A DNA stretch of 64,000 bases from Symbiodinium natans (Eukaryota > Sar > Dinophyceae > Suessiales > Symbiodiniaceae), in the NCBI GenBank assembly GCA_905221605.1, contig CAJNDS010002092.1, positions 355,428-419,427 on the forward strand, in the 5' to 3' direction. A program made the translations under genes and the position numbers. Numbering within the stretch: the first letter of the stretch is position 1; the number at the start of each line of letters is the position of its first letter. Positions 13,197 through 25,747 of this stretch are shown piece by piece. The notes under the pieces were generated by a model, which was not told the origin of the DNA, made no database searches, and saw only the letters and a list, made by a program, of their open reading frames with translations.

Positions 13197-13346
13197 TTCA
13201 AAGGGCTTAGGGTTTAGGGTTTAGGGTTTAGGGTTTAGGGTTTAGGGTTTAGGGTTTAGGGTTTAGGGTTTAGGGTTTAGGGTTTAGGGTTTAGGGTTTA
13301 GGGTTTAGGGTTTAGGGCTAGGGTTTAGGGTTTAGGGTTTAGGGTT
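13197..13346 (+). repeat. TTTAGGG island
   Basis: About 20 near-perfect units. Confidence 0.9.
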
Positions 13347-13574
13347 TCTGGGTGTGGGGTCTAAGGGCGTAACGGCTGGTGGGCTTCCAGCGCAGAAGGT
13401 GTTCGCCTAAACCCTAAACCCTAAACCCTACACCCTAAATTCTAAACCCCTGCGTCTGGGTTTAACCTCCAAACCCCCAAAGCCTCATTGGGAAGTAATC
13501 CAGAGCCCAAACCCTAAACCCTAAAACCTGAGCCCTAAGTCCTGTGCCCTGAACCCTAAACCCTGAACCTAAAC

Positions 13575-13779
13575 CTGGGATGCTCCCCCTTCTACTAACA
13601 GTCCGTGATAGGGATTGTAGCACCCCCTATTATACTCAAGATTGGCGGGATGCCCACATGTCATGAAAACAACTGCGCCTTAACAGAACACTGCAATGTG
13701 ACGCCCCTGATGAGACGCCTTTTGCCTGCACGAAGCGCCTTACGTCAACCACCCAGCAGGATACGGGGGAACATCCCCT
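13575..13779. mobile_element. F1 palindromic element, copy 5, with foreign centre
   Basis: The left arm CTGGGATGCTCCCCCTTCT with ACTAACAGTCC runs to about 13650. About 110 bp of unrelated sequence follows before GATACGGGGGAACATCCCC. It looks like an F1 copy whose right arm was replaced or interrupted. Confidence 0.5.
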
Positions 13780-14606
13780 AAACCCTAAACCCTAAACCCT
13801 AAACCCTAATCAACCCCACTTTCCCACCCAGCCACTCCGTCACAGGGTCCAACAAGGCCCACCTGGGGACCACAGGTTGGAGGTACCTGAACCAGAGGCT
13901 TTCGAACAATAAGGGTGTAGGGTTTAGGGATTAGGGTTTGGGGTTTAGGGTTTAGAGTTTAGGATTCAGGGTTTTAGGGTTTGAGTTTTAGGATTTAGGG
14001 TTCAGGGTTTAGGGTTTAGGACTCAGGGTTCAGGGTTTAGGATTTAAGGTTTAGGGCTCAGGGTCCCCTTTTCACGGGCCTTTAAGATCAGGGATCCCCC
14101 CCTCCAGCTGCAAGAACTTCACTCTGACACAAGTGAAGGCCCTCCCACAGCAAAACAAAATTCAAGAAGCCTAAACTTATCCCTAGACCGTAAACCCTAA
14201 ACCCTCAACCCCAAACCCTAAACCCTAAACCCTAAACCCTAAACCCTAAACCCCAAAGCCGGCGTAGGGCCAACGATACTTCGAGGCACTCCGCTACCCC
14301 GCAAAAGTCTGCAACATCTGCATGTTAGATAGCAGGCCCTGTCGCGCGAAACTTTGTCTAACCCTAAACCCTAAACCCTAAGCCCTATAAGCCCTAAGCC
14401 CTAAATTCTGAACCTATTTAAGGTTGAGGCTAAACCCTAAACCCTAGACCCTAAACCCTAAACCCTAAACCCTAGACCCTAGACCCTAAACCCTAAACCC
14501 TTCCCTGAACCCTAAACCCTACCTTGTACCGACCCACAAGACCTTCAAGTCATGGGAGAAAATAACGTGCTCTAGACTGCAACCCCAGACCCTGCAGGGC
14601 TTCCAA

Positions 14607-14741
14607 CTTACTGTTGGTTAGCAGGGAATGAGGGAATGAGGTACCCTATACAATCCCTTGAAGGGCTTAGGGTTTAGTGTTTAGGGTTTAGGGTTTAGGG
14701 TTTAGCGCTATTTCCCTGATTCCCTGCTAGCCAACAGTAAG
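14607..14741. mobile_element. F2 palindromic element with internal TTTAGGG tract
   Basis: Left arm CTTACTGTTGGTTAGCAGGG and right arm CCCTGCTAGCCAACAGTAAG are inverted repeats. Between them lie AATGAGGTACCCTATAC and a run of telomere heptamers (about 14665-14704) where the other copies have unrelated sequence. Confidence 0.6.
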
Positions 14742-16113
14742 AAAAACCAGCAAGGCCACAACTTGAAGAGCTTGGAGGAAGAAATCGATTCTGGAGACGT
14801 GGCATTGTCCTGACAATCGCTCTTGCTAAACCCTAAACCCTAAACCCTAAACCCTAAACCCTAAACCCTAAACCCTAAACTCGGGGCGGGCTGCGGGCTT
14901 GGAGTTGAATGTTGGCAAGGCCCTTGTCTGCTTGCGGCGAGACATCCCTGCGGTTACAGGGGTACGCTTTCCTAGGGAAAGTCGGCGAACGTCCTTTCTG
15001 CCCCAAACCGTAAACCGTAGGGGAGAACAAGGAGTGGGAAAAGTATAAGCCCTAAAGCCTAAGGGGGTATAAGGAGCAGGGAAAGAACCCACAGAACCCT
15101 AAACCCTAAACCCTAAACACTAGCAAATGCAAGGAGCAGGAAAAGCACCTGTAGCAATCCTTGAGTAGGAAAGAGTACCCTTAGGAAGCACCACAAACCC
15201 TAAAGCCTTGGAAGTTTTTCAGGAGTAGGAAAAGTACCCGCAGCAGAGAACCCTAAATACCCAAAAAAACCCTAAAACCCCTAAAGACCCTAAACACACT
15301 AAAACAACAAACCCGAGAAGCCCGCCCTAAAAATCCTAAAGACCCTGAAAACCCTAAAAACCCTGAATACCCTGAAAACCCTAAAAACCCTAAAAACCCC
15401 CAAAAACCCTGAACCCTAAACTCCACACTCAAGGGCTATCAGTAGTAGGAGAAAAGTACCGATCCTCACTCCAGCAAAGCTGGACACCTCAAACAGGGTT
15501 CGGGGGTTTCCCGCACCCGCAATATGCCCCAAATGGCGCCCAACCAAACAAAATATTAAAATGCAAATTGCAGACACCCACCCCCCCCCCTGGCCACTTA
15601 GGGTTCAGGGGCAGGGCTTGTCTAGTTTTGAGGTTGAGGTCTTCAAGTGTATATAAAGGGCGCATAGGGCTTTTAGGGTTTGTGGGTTTATGGGGCTTAC
15701 AGTATATGTTTTATAATGCTTTGGGGCTTCTAGGGTTTATAGGACTCAGGGTTGAACAGTGCCTCAGAACCCAAACCCTACGCACCACACCCAAAACTAC
15801 CCCTTGGCCCCCTCCAGCCTCATCCGGCCTTCCGGCCAGGAAGGCGCTGAAGGCTTGCTGGTCGTGGGTATACACCTGAATCCCCAAATCCTACACCCTA
15901 AAGCCCCCCCCAAAAAAAAAAAAAAAAAACCTCAAGCATTTACTATCATCATTCTGATTACCATCTTGAGCGTTTGCCATTCATGCTAATCCTTCTGATG
16001 AAATACTGCTATGGAAAATTCCGTGGTGGAAGTAGGGATGCCACGAAGCTAAAGCTGCGGCGGCTTGTGGCCAGCGTAGCCAAGTCGTTACAAGCCGTCA
16101 CAACATTGGATCT

Positions 16114-16280
16114 CCTTGCTGGTTCTTCGTCGGGATTGAGGAAATGAGGTACCCTGTATGATCCCTGAAATAGATATATACATATAAATATATATATATC
16201 TATCTATCTAGAATCTATACATATATATATATATGGGCATGTAAGGTACCCAACTCCCTCATTCCCTGCGAAGAACCAGG
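16114..16280. mobile_element. F2 palindromic element with AT-rich centre
   Basis: Left arm CTGGTTCTTCGTCGGGATTG, right arm CCCTCATTCCCTGCGAAGAA. The loop is a TATATA/TATC tract instead of heptamers. The shared block is ATGAGGTACCCTGTA. Confidence 0.55.
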
Positions 16281-16359
16281 GGATCTCTGTGGGTGGGGCG
16301 TGCTCGTACATCCAGGACAGAAGCAGCAGCAGCCACTCAGCGACCTCCTGGTTTCATAG

Positions 16360-16523
16360 AGGGGTCGGAATGCTGGGGTTTAGGGTTTAGGGTTTAGGGT
16401 CTAGGGTCTAGGGTCTAGGGTCTAGGGTTTAGGGTTTAGGGTTTACTAATATTCCCTTATGGTCCCTTTATACTATAACAACACCCCAAACCCTACTCTA
16501 ATTATTAAGGCCCCTTTTTTTAG
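16360..16523. mobile_element. F3 element with internal TTTAGGG/TCTAGGG tract
   Basis: GAGGGGTCGGAATGC is followed by heptamers at 16375-16445, then TATTCCCTTATGGTCCC and CTAATTATTAAGGCCCC. The heptamer tract replaces sequence present in the 11810 copy. Confidence 0.5.
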
Positions 16524-17077
16524 GGTTGCGAGAGCATGGGCTGTCTGCTGGCAGGGTTGAACTCACGCCTGCTGACAATCAGAATTACACAGGTGGCTGG
16601 GATTGCCGGGCTGGCACGACGTGGGCAACATGTTGCAATAAGGCTGACCTAAGCGCAGAACAACAACGATGATGTCAAAAAATGTCAACAAATACAAGCC
16701 GCAGCGAAACATGCCGTGCCTGCGTAGCCTTGAAGAACCTCGTTTCCACGTCGACACAGGCACATGCCAGCGATAATGACGAAGTGAAGCTGGATGCTAT
16801 CGCACTGCTTCGCCACACTCGCATGACTGACATGTGGCAGAAACCCCCCAAGCCCCAAACCCTAAACCGCATCACCCTTAGCCAGCCCCCTTTTTGACCC
16901 TGCAACAGCCCTAAACCCCAAACCCCAAACCCCAAACCCCAAACCCTAAACCCTAAACCCTAAACCCCGCCCATCAGATGTGCTTGCCGCGCCACACGAG
17001 CCCGCTGCAGATGCAGTCGTCTGCAAAGGAACCACTGACGAGCAGGCCAGCAGCCCTGGAGCAGGAGCTGGTTCAGC

Positions 17078-17084
17078 TCAGGGT

Positions 17085-17172
<88 letters not shown>
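17078..17172 (+). repeat. Homogeneous TTGAGGG variant array
   Basis: About 13 consecutive perfect TTGAGGG units before returning to TTTAGGG. Confidence 0.95.
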
Positions 17173-17470
17173 GGTTTAGGGTTTAGGGTTTAGGGTTTAG
17201 GTTAGTTTTAGGGTTTAGGGTTTAGGGTTTAGGGTTGAGGGTTTTAGGGTTAGGGGTTAGGGTTGAGGGTGGGGTTTAGGGTTTAGGGTTTAGGGTTTAG
17301 GGTTTAGGGTTTAGGGTTTAGGGTTTAGGGTTTAGGGTTTAGGGTTTAGGGTTTAGGGTTTAGGGTTTAGGGTTTAGGGTTTAGGGTTTAGGGTTTAGGG
17401 TTTAGGTTTAGGGTTTAAGGCTTAGGGTTTAGGGTTGAAGGTTTAGGGTTTAGGGCTTAGGGTTTGAGAT
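17173..17470 (+). repeat. TTTAGGG island
   Basis: A run of perfect units at 17275-17405 with variants at both edges. Confidence 0.9.
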
Positions 17471-17679
17471 TGAGGTTTTTTGGTCTTAGGGTTTAGGGGT
17501 TGAGGGCTTGGGGTTTAGGGCCTTGGGGTTTGGCCTTGGTGTTTAGGGCTTTGGGTGTTGGATGTTGGGTTTCGGTTAATGGGCTTTAGGGTTTTGGGGT
17601 TTTGGGGCTTTGGCGTTTGGGCCTTGACTGCATATTGGCTGCCCCCAAGCACTTGCAGGTGATTCAAGCAGGCCAGCAA

Positions 17680-19154
<1,475 letters not shown>

Positions 19155-19378
19155 ATATGGCAGATTCCCTGAACTATGGCATCTTATGGCACATTCCCTT
19201 AGATAAGGTATCTCATGGCATAGTCTCTTAACCTAAGGTATCTTCTGGCAGATTCCCTTAACTAAGATATGTCATGGCAGATTCCCAAAACTAAGGCATC
19301 TTATGGCATGTTCCCTTAACCTCAGGTGTCTTATGGCACATTCCTTGAACTAAGGTATCTTGTGGCATACTCCCTAAA
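19155..19378. repeat. 29-30 bp tandem repeat, about 8 copies
   Basis: Unit of the type TATGGCACATTCCCTTAACT followed by AAGGTATCT, diverged 10-25% between copies. Not related to the heptamers. Confidence 0.85.
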
Positions 19379-19513
19379 CCAAAGGCGTGCTGGGCTCTCT
19401 TGGGTTTCTGGGAAAAATGCTCCTCCTCCTGTTCTGGGGGGCAAAGTCTGTTGGACTTCTGGCCCCGAGAGAGCAGAGGTGAAGGCGGCCTGCGCCTTCG
19501 TGGATGGACCCCG

Positions 19514-19682
19514 TTTAGGGTTTCGGGTTTAGGGTTTAGGGTTTAGGGTTGAGGGTTTAGGGTTTAGGGTTTAGGGTTTAGGGTTTAGGGGGTTTAGGGT
19601 TTAGGGTTTAGGGTTTAGGGTTTAGGGTTTAGGGTTTAGGGTTTAGGGTTTAGGGTTTAGGGTTTAGGGTTTAGGGTTTAGG
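19514..19682 (+). repeat. TTTAGGG island
   Basis: About 23 units, mostly perfect. Confidence 0.9.
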
Positions 19683-19793
19683 GGTCCATCATCGGCCTCA
19701 CCCAGCGATACCCAGCGCCCAATGGGCTTCACGGGAAACTGCGTCGGGTGGCGTCGTGGCGCTGGGCAAAGCCCAGGTTCCAAGGCCTGGCTT

Positions 19794-20230
19794 GGGGTTT
19801 AGGATTTAGGATTTAGGGTTTAGGGTTTAGGGTTTAGGGTTTAGGGTGTAGGGTTTTAGGTTTAGGGTTTAGGGTTTAGGGTTTAGGGTTTAGGGTTTAG
19901 GGTTTAGGGTTTAGGGTTTAGGGTGTAGGGTGTAGGGTGTAGGGTGTAGGGTTTAGGGTTTAGGGTTTAGGGTTAGGGTTTAGGGTTTAGGGTTTAGGGT
20001 TTAGGGTTTAGGGTTTAGGGTTTAGGGTTTAGGGTTTAGGGTTTAGGGTTTAGGGTTTAGGGTTTAGGGTTTAGGGTTTAGGGTTTAGGTTAGGGTTTAG
20101 GGTTTAGGGTTTAGGGTTTAGGGTTTAGGGTTTAGGGTTTAGGGTTTAGGGTTTAGGGTTTAGGGTTTAGGGTTTAGGGTTTAGGGTTTAGGGTTTAGGG
20201 TTTAGGGTTTAGGGTTTAGGGTTTAGGGTT
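19794..20230 (+). repeat. Longest TTTAGGG island
   Basis: About 60 units; includes four consecutive TGTAGGG units near 19922-19950. Confidence 0.95.
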
Positions 20231-21925
20231 TTGGTGAAGGAGCCTACCTGGGGTTCTTGGGTCCACCCAATACCAAACCCACCCCTACCATTCTAATATT
20301 TCGCCCTCTGCGCAGCGAGCCTCATGCAGTGGTGCACAGGAACCGCGTCAGTGCTTGCAAGGTCTGTGGCTCGTCCAACCTAGCATGTCAGCAGTTTCCG
20401 AGTTTTGGGTGACTGTTAGGGTTCTAAGGCCAGAGGGCTTAGGTTTTCCTAATTTGGGGTCGCTGTTAAAGTTTTAAAGGGCAGTTTAGGGTTTAGGATT
20501 CGATGGCTCAGCCCTGGAAATCCCGAAGCTTGCGCAGTCACAAACGAGGAAAAACGGCTCCCAGACCAGGCGTCAGCCGCGGACAGACACCAAGCGAGGC
20601 TGCAGGAGATTTGTTGCCCTCGGCTGCGAGGGGCTTAGCGTTGAATGTGTAGGGTTTTAAGCGTTTAGGGCTTAGGTAGGGTTCAGGGGCTAGTCATCAC
20701 AGAGGTGGCGGAAACCTCCACCACACGTTGCTCAACCAAGCGCAACATCAGCCAACCAATTCGCCAGGCACTCAGCCAGTGGCACGAGCAGAAAAGACCC
20801 ACAAAGATGTGAAAGAAGGACCGTTTCCCCCCCGGCAAGGCCCTCCTGACGGAAGAAACGCTAAACCCTAAACCCGAAACCCTAAACCCTAAACCCTAAA
20901 AACCCTAAACCCTAAACCCTAAACCCTTGGTGTACCCACCCGCCGTCTCAAGAAAGGCACAACTCCAGCTGCCGATCGTAGGTCCAGACGGAAGTCCCTC
21001 AACCCTAAACCCTAAACCCTAAACCCTCAACCCTCAACCCTAAACCCTAAACCCTAAACCCTAAACCCTACACCCACCCTCAACCCTGAACCCCAAACTT
21101 CAGGGTCCCCTGAACCCCTAAACCCTAAACCCGAAACCCTAAACCCTAAACCCCAAACAGCCTAGAGACCCTAGAAGTGCCTCCAAGCCTCAGAGACGCT
21201 GTCTGCAAAAATGCCGAATTCTTCACGGAGCCACAGCAGCGTTGGGCGGTCCTCGGATGGACTCAGGGGGAGAAAGGCTTAGGGAGTACGTCGCAAGTTT
21301 AGGGTCTAGGGCTTAGGGTTTGGGGTTTAGGGTTTAAGGCTTAGGGTTTAGGGTTGAAGGTTTAGGGTTTAGGGTTTAGGTTTAGGGTTTAAGGCTTAGG
21401 GTTTAGGGGTTGGGTTTTGGGTTTTGGGGTTGGGGTTTAGGGAGGCCTGACAGCTTCATAAATTCTAGTATGTCTCTGCGATCCGCTGTTTCGAGATCTC
21501 TGGGTATTTCAGGGATCAAACGAACCTCGCTGCCCGGCTGCCAACTTCTACCCCTAAACCCTAAACCCTAAACCCTAAACCCTAAACCCTCAACCCCAAA
21601 CCCGAAACCCTCAACCCTCAACCCTAAACCCCTTACAAGACGGCCCTGTCTCCATGAAGCAGCTCAAACTTTACGAAGCCTAAAGCCCTGAACCCAGCTA
21701 AACGCAAAGCAACAGCAGCCCAGAATCCCATAACCCAAAACCCCAAACCCTAAACCCCTGAAACCCCAAACGCCTAAACCCCAAAACCCCAAACCCGAAA
21801 TCCCTAAACCCAAAACCCTAAACCCTAAACCTTAAACCCTAAACCCTAACCCCTAACCCCCCCATCCCTTCGCTCCTCGAAGTTGACACGCCCGAGGCCT
21901 CAGCATGGCTTGCTACCGATCTCTT
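20231..21925. other. Unique pieces with CCCTAAA islands
   Basis: 20231-20860 is largely unique; islands at 20861-20930, 21000-21070, 21120-21160, 21540-21640 and 21725-21860. No gene recognised. Confidence 0.55.
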
Positions 21926-22385
21926 TAGGGTTTGGGGTTTAGGGTTTCGGGTTTGGGGTTTAGGGTTTGGGGTTTAGGGTTTGGGGTTTAGGGTTTGGGG
22001 TTTAGGGTTTGGGGTTCGGGCTTTAGGGTTTGGGGTTTGGGGTTTGGGGTTTAGGGTTTGGGGTTTGGGGTTTAGGGTTTGGGGTTTAGGGCTTGGGGTT
22101 TAGGGTTTAGGGTTTAGGGTTTGGGGTTTAGGGTTTGGGGTTTAGGGTTTGGGGATTGGGGTTTGGGGTTTAGGGTTTGGGGTTTAGGGTTTGGGGTTTA
22201 GGGTTTAGGGTTTGGGGTTAGGTTGGGTTTAGGGTTTGGGGTTTAGGGTTTGGGGGTTTGGGTTTGGGTTTGGGTTTGGGGTTTAGGGTTTGGGGTTTAG
22301 GGTTTGGGGTTTAGGGTTTGGGGTTTAGGGTTTGGGGTTTAGGGTTTGGGGTTTAGGGTTTGGGGTTTGGGGTTTAGTGTTTAGT
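21926..22385 (+). repeat. Alternating TTTAGGG-TTTGGGG array
   Basis: For about 450 bp the two heptamers alternate, giving a 14-bp higher-order unit, with a few double TTTGGGG. Confidence 0.9.
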
Positions 22386-23105
22386 GTTCAATGCATTTTG
22401 GGGCTTTCGGGCTTTTGTCAGTGTAGCGTTGGGGTTTTCAGGTGCGACATATGCATCTGCACCAATGCTGTTGCGGGGCATGGGCGTGGCTGTGAGATCT
22501 GGCCTGTGACCACTCCCATCCGACGCAACCGCAGACATCGCACCCCTAAACCCTAACCCCTAAACCCTAAACCCTAAACCCTAAACCCTACATCTTGCAA
22601 TGGAGGTCGTTCGCTCCTGGACCTTGCCTTGGGATCTACACAGGTGAAAGAACGATGGTGTCCCTCTGCAGCCGCAGCGTCATCTCCAAAAGTAGTGTGA
22701 CTTGGGAAGGATTTGTCGCGGCACACTCTTGGCTGATTTCAAGAAATCACAGGCGGGCATGAAGGAGGTGTGCCGCAACCCCTTCTAGACTTTGAATCCC
22801 TTAAACCGTCAAGATTTAAAACGATAATCTAAAAAAAACGAATCAAAAAAAAGTATATGTATATCCTTCAAACCCTGATCTCATACACTCTAAATCCAGA
22901 TAGCTTGGCCTTTGAGATTGCAGGACACGAGCCGCGAAAACAGGGCAAGGCAGATGAGGCGGCAGGGCAAACTCGGTCTGAGGACCCCAAAACGGCCCAG
23001 GTACCCATGGAACCACAAGGGCCTACGAAGTATGTGTGTGTGTATATATATATATGTATGCATGTATACATGTGATGTGATTGTGTGTGTATGCGTGTAT
23101 GTGTA

Positions 23106-23166
23106 TATGTATGTATGCCTGTATGTATGTATGTATGTATGTATGTATGTATGTATGTATGTATGT
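23106..23166. repeat. (GTAT)n microsatellite
   Basis: About 14 units. Confidence 0.9.
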
Positions 23167-23173
23167 GGGTCGT

Positions 23174-23318
23174 TATGTAGGTAAGTAGGTAAGTAGGTAA
23201 GTAGGTAAGTAGGTAAGTAGGTAAGTAGGTAAGTAGGTAAGTAGGTAAGTAGGTAAGTAGGTAAGTAGGTAAGTAGGTAAGTAGGTAAGTAGGTAAGTAG
23301 GTAAGTAGGTGAGTAGGT
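23174..23318. repeat. (GTAGGTAA)n octamer array
   Basis: About 18 near-perfect 8-bp units; reads as Leu-Pro-Thr-Tyr peptides on the minus strand, which is a shadow. Confidence 0.9.
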
Positions 23319-23570
23319 ATCTCTATCCTGAATGTTATATGCATAGGTATTCGCCCACTCAATGTTGTCTCTTTCCTTCATCCGTTCGCTTGCGGCGATA
23401 ATCCTGGGCCCCCAAATACTGCCTAAGAGCGTTGCTTTAGGGTTTAGGGTCCAGGTTTAGGGGGGCCAAACAAGGAAGAAACGTGAGGCCAACCAGCGCA
23501 GAGCGGCCCTTGTCCACATTGCCGCCTTCCAAGGCCCTGACCGGGTGGAAAGCAAGGCTAGGTAGATTTT

Positions 23571-23690
23571 TATCGGGGTTTCTAAGGGAGGGGGGTTCAA
23601 GGATGGTGAAACCCAGGGCTCCCGAATACTCCCTACTACTCCCAAAGGCTCCCTAAGCTTCCATAAGGTTCCTTAGCAAACGATGTGGAT
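23571..23690. repeat. F5 dispersed repeat, uninterrupted copy
   Basis: GGGAGGGGGGTTCAAGGATG, CTCCCGAATA and ACTCCCAAAGGCTCCCTAAG in one piece; compare 35513-35703. Confidence 0.5.
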
Positions 23691-23706
23691 TGCTGAGGGG
23701 TTTACG

Positions 23707-23805
23707 TTGGGATGTTCCCCGTTATGCAGGCAGTCCTTAGTAGGGGTTGTAGTGGGGGTACTACAATCCCCATGAAGGACTGTGAGTCTAAGGTGGAACA
23801 TCCCA
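23707..23805. mobile_element. F1 palindromic element, copy 6
   Basis: TTGGGATGTTCCCCG to GGTGGAACATCCCA with CAGTCCTTAGTAGGGG and CCCCATGAAGGACTG arms. A GGGGGTAC palindrome sits at the centre. Confidence 0.7.
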
Positions 23806-23873
23806 TGCTGCGCTTTGAGCTTACAGGCTATAGGCTTCAGGGTGCCCTGTTTTTGTGTGGGGGGGGGGGGGGT

Positions 23874-23994
23874 TTAGGGTTTAGGGTTTAGGGTTTAGGG
23901 TTTGGGGTTTAGGGTTAGGGTTTAGGGTTTAGGGTTTAGGGTTTAGTGTTTAGGGTTTAGGGTTTAGGGTTTAGGGTTTAGGGTTTAAGGTTTA
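23874..23994 (+). repeat. TTTAGGG island
   Basis: About 17 units, just after a poly-G run. Confidence 0.9.
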
Positions 23995-24583
23995 GGGGCG
24001 GGGGGGGTTGGGGTAGTTCCACCATAACTTGGGTTTTCTTGAGGGATACCCCCCCGCTTTGGGAAATGCTCAGATGGATAGAAGCTGCTGGGCCTAAGGC
24101 TTAAAGCTCTTAAGTTTCATTAGCCACGAGTTGTGTGGGGTAGGGGATCCGCCCCGAAACCCGAAACCCGAAACCCTACAACGTACATCCTAAACCAACC
24201 CTACACCCCCAAAACCCGGACAAAATGTAAAAGAATCACAGAACCACCCGCAAAAACAGACCCGAAAAACCCAACCCCCCCCCCCCCCCCCAACTCGTGG
24301 CCTGAAGTTGTCCATGTCCCACGCTGCCACCGGCGCACTGAGCAGGCGGAAGAGAATTCCCAGGACCAGGGAGTTGCCTGGGCAACTGGGATCCCTCTCG
24401 GCCCTTCAAAGGGTACGCCCTGATATACCCCCTTTTAAACCCCTGTGCACCCTTGAAAGGGTATACCTCCTTCAAAACAGCTTATGAACCCTGTACACCC
24501 TTAAGGGAGGTACGGGACCATGTTACGGGCCCCTAAACCCGAGACCCTGCCGACCGACTGAAAACCCGAAGCTAGGGCTTGGG

Positions 24584-24835
24584 TTTAGGGTTTAGGGTTT
24601 CGGGTTTAGGGCTTAGGGTTTAGGGCTTAGGGTTTAGGGTTTAGGGTTTAGGGTTTAGGGTTTAGGGTTTAGGGTTCAGGGTTTAGGGTTCAGGGTTTAG
24701 GGTTTAGGGTTTAGGGTGTAGGGTTTAGGGTGTCGGGTTTAGGGTGTAGGGTGTAGGGTGTAGGGCGTAGGGTGTAGGGTGTAGGGTGTAGGGTGTCGGG
24801 TTTAGGGTTTAGGGTTTAAGGTTTCGGGTTCAGCA
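24584..24835 (+). repeat. TTTAGGG island with a TGTAGGG block
   Basis: TTTAGGG to about 24715, then mostly TGTAGGG units to about 24800. Confidence 0.9.
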
Positions 24836-25239
24836 TCGCAAGTTCAAGCATTCACTAGTCAAGCTCGCTACTCCGGTGTCGAGTACCGACCCACCCACCC
24901 TTTGGATCCCATAACATTGCAAAAATATTTTACTTATCGTTTTAACCCGAAGTGTTGGTGCTTGTCCACGAATCGTTAGTGCCGGTCCGCGTACCAGTAA
25001 TAAGTAAACTAATGTTTCTTTTTGCCGATGTTGACGGAACATGAAGCATGAGCATCTTTTTCCTGAAAAATGCTTGCGTGCTTGGTGCTTGTGTTTGTTG
25101 GTGCTTGTCCGCGAAATGTTGGCGCTTGTCTGTGCTTGTCCACGAATTGTCAGTGCTTGGGGTCAGCTCCGGAACTGTCTTCGCCAACCTGGAACGCGGG
25201 CGGTTTCCGGTTTGGGCTCCAGATTCCGGTTACGGCCGA

Positions 25240-25560
25240 AAGGGGGGGGTCCGGTTTGGCCTCCGGTTGGAAAAGGGGGGGGTCCGGTCACGGCTCCAGG
25301 GGCGGGTCCGGTTTCAGCTCCAGTTCTGGCACGTGAGGTTTGGCGGAAGGGGGGGGGGGTTCCCGTCAGGGCTCCGGGGAGGGGCATCCGGTTCTGGTAC
25401 GTGAGGCTTGGTGTCCGGTTGGAAAAGGGGGGGGGGGGGGGGCTGGGGGGGGGGTCCGGTTTCAGCTCCGGTTCTGGCACGTGAGCTTTGGCTAGGAGGG
25501 GGGGGGGGGGGTTTTGGGCTCCGGTCTTGGCATCCGGGGGTCCAGAAGGGGGGGGGGGTC
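25240..25560. repeat. Irregular poly-G/TCCGGT minisatellite
   Basis: Runs of 7-15 G followed by TCCGGTTnnGGCTCC-like spacers at irregular 40-70 bp intervals. Confidence 0.75.
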
Positions 25561-25676
25561 TGGTTACGGCTCCATATTAGGGTTTAAATCTACATCGGAA
25601 AGAGAGCTTTAGGGTTTAAGGTTCAGGGTTTAGGGGGTCCGCCGACCTTGGCGGCGTGTTGGATGGGTTTGAGGAG

Positions 25677-25747
25677 GTACTAACAGTCCTTAATAGGGAT
25701 TATAGTAGGGGGTACTATAATCCCTACTAAGGACTGTTAGAACAAGG
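25677..25747. mobile_element. F1 palindromic element, copy 7, both ends missing
   Basis: Inner part only: TACTAACAGTCCTTAATAGG to CCTACTAAGGACTGTTAG. Confidence 0.6.

Larger units (their letters stand above)
12483..17077. other. Heptamer islands, F1/F2/F3 elements and unique pieces
   Basis: Islands at 12965-13085, 13197-13346, 13915-14070, 14190-14260, 14820-14880 and 16910-16965. A CAGGAGTAGGAAAAGTACC-like phrase recurs near 15065-15240. Open frames near 16680-16850 are unsupported. Confidence 0.55.

Noticed and set aside
16682-16897. Plus-strand frame starting MSTNTSRSETCRACVALKN
   Set aside because: Ordinary-looking composition, but only about 55 non-repeat codons, running into heptamers, with no splice partner found.
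23118-23318. CRISPR-like array
   Set aside because: Uninterrupted short tandem units without spacers.
22868-23381. Minus-strand frames with Leu-Pro-Thr-Tyr repeats
   Set aside because: Produced by the GTAGGTAA and GTAT arrays.
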